A stretch of DNA of 64,000 bases, taken from contig JAIPJS010000005.1 of the NCBI GenBank assembly GCA_021734025.1, positions 128,112 to 192,111 on the forward strand. The letters are read 5' to 3'. A program made the translations under genes and the position numbers. Below are positions 61,575 to 64,000 of the stretch, one piece after another. Positions within the stretch are counted from its first letter, which is position 1. Every line of letters begins with the position of its first letter. The DNA comes from Candidatus Neomarinimicrobiota bacterium. Its GTDB lineage: Bacteria > Fidelibacterota > JAANXI01. The notes beneath the pieces are model-generated. The model ran no database searches, was not told the origin of the DNA, and worked only from the letters and a program-made list of their open reading frames with translations.

Positions 61575-62912
61575 ATGAAAAACCTCAGAACCACCATCAC
61601 CGCAATTGCGGTCATCGGAATGATAATCACACCCGGCATCGGGAGCGCCCAATCCTATTTCTCCCTGATACTCCCGCAGGAGTTCGGGCCGGAGACGGCG
61701 GGTTACGTAAGTCAGGGCGCCACCGGTGTGGCGAATTCCGTGGGCTACGTGAATCTCTGGACGAATCCCGCCGCACTAGTCGCTGGGGAAGCTAATTACA
61801 ATGTATCGGTCTCATCGACGCTTAGAAGATTTACCGAGGATCGCTCCTTTCCGGCGGTCGATCTGTTCGAGGACAAGGTGACGGACAATATGTATGCGTC
61901 CAACGGCCGGTGGTATCCCGGCTATGCCGGCGGAGCCGTGGCGAATTTCGGCGGGTTTTCTGTGGCAAGCTCCTACACCCCGGTCTGGGATATGCGATAT
62001 AATTACCGTGAAGAGGTGCGCTCCAGCCTGGGTTCCGGCGTATATAATCGCGATCCGGTGGCGGGTTATCACAACATTGATCGGAACGGACAGATCTACG
62101 CCGCCAGCCTCGGCGGGAACGTATCTCTGGTGGAAAAATTGAGCGTCGGCGTCGCGTATCACCTGCTGATGGCGGATGATTTGTCGAATGAATATTCCGT
62201 GAACGTTCTCCGGGAAGACGATCCCGCGCTGAGCGCGGCATCGGATACGGCGTTCGCCAGCGATATCGGTCTGGACGGCACACCCGGACTGCTCACCGCC
62301 GGACTGGCCTACGACATCAACTGGCGGTTCCGGGTCGGACTGAACTATCGATCCGGCGTCACGTTGACGCAGACCGGCCTGGCCAGCGTGCCGGGATTCC
62401 TGAATCGCGTTGCACTGCCGGAGTACGAGCGCTCTGCGGAACTTCAAACTATTGAAACGCAAATCCCGGGAAAAATTGCCCTCGGCATCCGTGGGAAAAT
62501 GCAAAATCCCATTGCCACCAGCGCCCAGGTGGAAGTCCACTACACCGACTGGTCGAATTACCAGGTGACCTACGTCGGCGCCCCGGATTCGGCGAACACC
62601 ATGCCGGAGAATTTCCAGGAGACTCTCGAGTATCATCTTGGTGTGGAGCATCTGCTGCTCGGGAAAATCCCGTTCCGGTTCGGATTCATCTATGCGGAAT
62701 CTCCGCTCGGTCGGGAATTCGAGCAGACGAAATTTACCATCGGCGGAAGCTATCTCTGGGGAAATGTCACCCTGGATTTCGGCGCGATCTTTAATTCGGT
62801 GACCTACGATTACGTGGACATCTTCCCAGCCGACGCCGAAACCGGCACCACGCTGGAGTCAGTGAACGAGTCTAATGTCCGCGCCACCTTCACGCTCTCC
62901 TACGCCCTGTGA
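61575..62912 (+). CDS. Outer-membrane barrel, FadL/PorV-like
   Basis: A 445-aa outer-membrane protein. The signal peptide ends GSA, before QSYFSLI. 'YVSQGATGVANSVGYVNLWTNPAAL' (shown here in the FadL/PorV pattern of G.G..ana....aNPAAL) precedes a barrel with strands such as 'FRVGLNYRSGVTLTQ' and 'IPGKIALGIRGKM', and ends 'VRATFTLSYAL'. The FadL-type superfamily transports hydrophobic compounds or serves T9SS. Which role applies is unknown. The next gene begins 11 nt later. Confidence 0.83.
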   Translation: MKNLRTTITAIAVIGMIITPGIGSAQSYFSLILPQEFGPETAGYVSQGATGVANSVGYVNLWTNPAALVAGEANYNVSVSSTLRRFTEDRSFPAVDLFEDKVTDNMYASNGRWYPGYAGGAVANFGGFSVASSYTPVWDMRYNYREEVRSSLGSGVYNRDPVAGYHNIDRNGQIYAASLGGNVSLVEKLSVGVAYHLLMADDLSNEYSVNVLREDDPALSAASDTAFASDIGLDGTPGLLTAGLAYDINWRFRVGLNYRSGVTLTQTGLASVPGFLNRVALPEYERSAELQTIETQIPGKIALGIRGKMQNPIATSAQVEVHYTDWSNYQVTYVGAPDSANTMPENFQETLEYHLGVEHLLLGKIPFRFGFIYAESPLGREFEQTKFTIGGSYLWGNVTLDFGAIFNSVTYDYVDIFPADAETGTTLESVNESNVRATFTLSYAL

Positions 62913-62923
62913 GGATTTCCCGA

Positions 62924-64000
62924 ATGAGTAAACGATACGGACTTATTGCTGCGTTAGTTGTCCTGCTGAGCTCCGCTGCGTTAATCAGCGGCGAGCGCGA
63001 GAATACCCAGACAATCCATCTGCTGTTTACTAACGATCTGCTGGGCGGAATCGCTACTGTGCCGGCCGGGTTCATGAATCCGGAGAATCCGCCGATGCTC
63101 AGCGGCGGCGCCGGTGCGTATACCTATGTGCAGGATATCCGGAAAAAGGCGGAGAAGCGCGGCGAACACACGCTGCTGCTGGACGGCGGAAATTTCTACA
63201 GCGGGACGGTGCTTGGCACCTACGACCGCGGTGCCACCATGATCAAATGGATGAACTGGATGGGCTACGATGTCGCCGCCATCGGGCCGTTTGACTTCGA
63301 TTATGGTGTGGAGAATATGCAGCGGCTGACTGAACTGGCGGAGTTTCCATACCTCTCTGCGAATATTCTGTCTGAATCGTCCGGAGAGTCGGTAGAGTTC
63401 ACCAGGCCGTATATCCTCAAAGAATTCGGCGATGTGACGGTCGGAATTTTCGGACTCACCAACGCCAATCTGAAGGAACAGGTGTTGCCGTCACGTGTGA
63501 AAAGCATCACTGTCCAGCCCCCGGTTTCGGTCGCCAAAGAACTGGTTCAGGCGGTTAAGTCCCAGGGCGCCGACATCGTGATTGCCCTCACCAGCCTCGG
63601 TCTGCCGTACGACCGGCAGGAGGAGTACGAAAATTTCATCGAGCGACTTGATCAAGGCGACACCGACTGGTCGGATCAACCGGTGAACGCACTCCAGCTG
63701 GCGCACCTGGTGCCGGGCATCGACATCATTGCTACCGGCGGGAATACCGCGGGCTATTACTCTCCCTGGGAAGATCCGGTGACGCATACGCTGGTGATCC
63801 AGAACTACGGGAACGGCTCCGGACTGGCGCATCTGATGCTGAAAATTGACAAAGAGACCAAATCGCTGGCGGGCTACGACACGCCGCTGGACGATGGGAT
63901 GTCCATCACTCTGCTTCAGGACGACATCCTTCCGGATCTCACCATGCGTGATTCCATCGACGTCTGGACAACTCAGGCAAAGAAATCTCTGGACAGAGAT
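62924..64000 (+). CDS. 5'-nucleotidase/UshA-family protein lacking metal ligands (partial)
   Basis: The first 359 residues of an exported calcineurin-like metallophosphatase-fold protein; it runs off the window. Comparison with UshA/CpdB motifs: TND-x-H-G reads TNDLLG (36-41), GGD reads GGN (88-90), GNHEFDYG reads GPFDFDYG (121-128), the SHLG motif reads TSLG (223-226), and GGH-x-H/Q reads GGNTA (272-276). Thus all metal-binding histidines and the Asn are replaced while the surrounding fold sequence is kept. Normal phosphatase activity is very unlikely by family knowledge. It may be a binding protein. Signal peptide about 1-22. Cotranscribed with the barrel gene upstream by spacing. Confidence 0.88.
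   Translation, partial: MSKRYGLIAALVVLLSSAALISGERENTQTIHLLFTNDLLGGIATVPAGFMNPENPPMLSGGAGAYTYVQDIRKKAEKRGEHTLLLDGGNFYSGTVLGTYDRGATMIKWMNWMGYDVAAIGPFDFDYGVENMQRLTELAEFPYLSANILSESSGESVEFTRPYILKEFGDVTVGIFGLTNANLKEQVLPSRVKSITVQPPVSVAKELVQAVKSQGADIVIALTSLGLPYDRQEEYENFIERLDQGDTDWSDQPVNALQLAHLVPGIDIIATGGNTAGYYSPWEDPVTHTLVIQNYGNGSGLAHLMLKIDKETKSLAGYDTPLDDGMSITLLQDDILPDLTMRDSIDVWTTQAKKSLDRD

Overview
The window looks like a chromosomal segment of a Gram-negative bacterium of the Fibrobacterota-Chlorobiota-Bacteroidota (FCB) superphylum. The evidence is a full SprA homologue (type IX secretion, T9SS), several secreted proteins ending in a 'YPNPFNP...GVYFYHIKAG...' sorting domain, repeated PorV/PorQ-family barrels, an LptD homologue and a TonB-dependent receptor. 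The exact phylum cannot be fixed from sequence alone; Bacteroidota, Balneolota, Ignavibacteriota, Calditrichota or Neomarinimicrobiota are all compatible. No rRNA, tRNA, CRISPR, transposase or phage gene was seen.

Layout. 1-17,000 is mostly housekeeping: a Bcp peroxiredoxin, an MFS transporter and a small membrane protein on the plus strand. The minus strand then carries DUF3108, a membrane glycosyltransferase, MgtE, a CPBP protease, a TrmH-type methyltransferase and zinc-ribbon/hisS. A plus-strand PtsN-like EIIA follows, then a minus-strand rarA-lptD-upp operon. 17,700-36,400 reads plus: a GAPDH homologue without its catalytic cysteine, a MOSC-like protein, rdgB, sprA, a glutaminyl cyclase abutting sprA, a lipoprotein, an Asp-box propeller with C-terminal domain, two PorV/PorQ barrels, two lipoproteins, a divergent polysaccharide deacetylase, a PdxJ-like barrel with replaced active site, and an asparaginase. 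36,500-64,000 is a run of exported proteins. These are four multidomain proteins built from lamin-tail, Ig-like and nuclease-accessory-type OB-fold units, a TonB receptor operon with lipoproteins and a PorV-type barrel, a PorV-type/helix-hairpin-helix barrel pair, another barrel, and a truncated 5'-nucleotidase-family protein that has lost its metal ligands.

How the genes fit together. SprA forms the T9SS outer-membrane conduit, and sorting-domain proteins here are its probable cargo. Twelve of about eighteen signal-peptide-I type exported proteins have glutamine right after the predicted cleavage site, and the glutaminyl cyclase next to sprA could cyclise it. The OB-fold proteins, the HhH barrel and the nucleotidase-like protein suggest, as inference only, an extracellular nucleic-acid binding or scavenging function.

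Intergenic DNA is rich in dispersed elements: short hairpins with compensatory base changes, a three-copy hairpin plus pyrimidine-tract element, a long nested palindrome, AACAC arrays, an 83-nt duplicated hairpin element and a perfect 30-bp palindrome. Some have run into coding sequence and confuse start sites.
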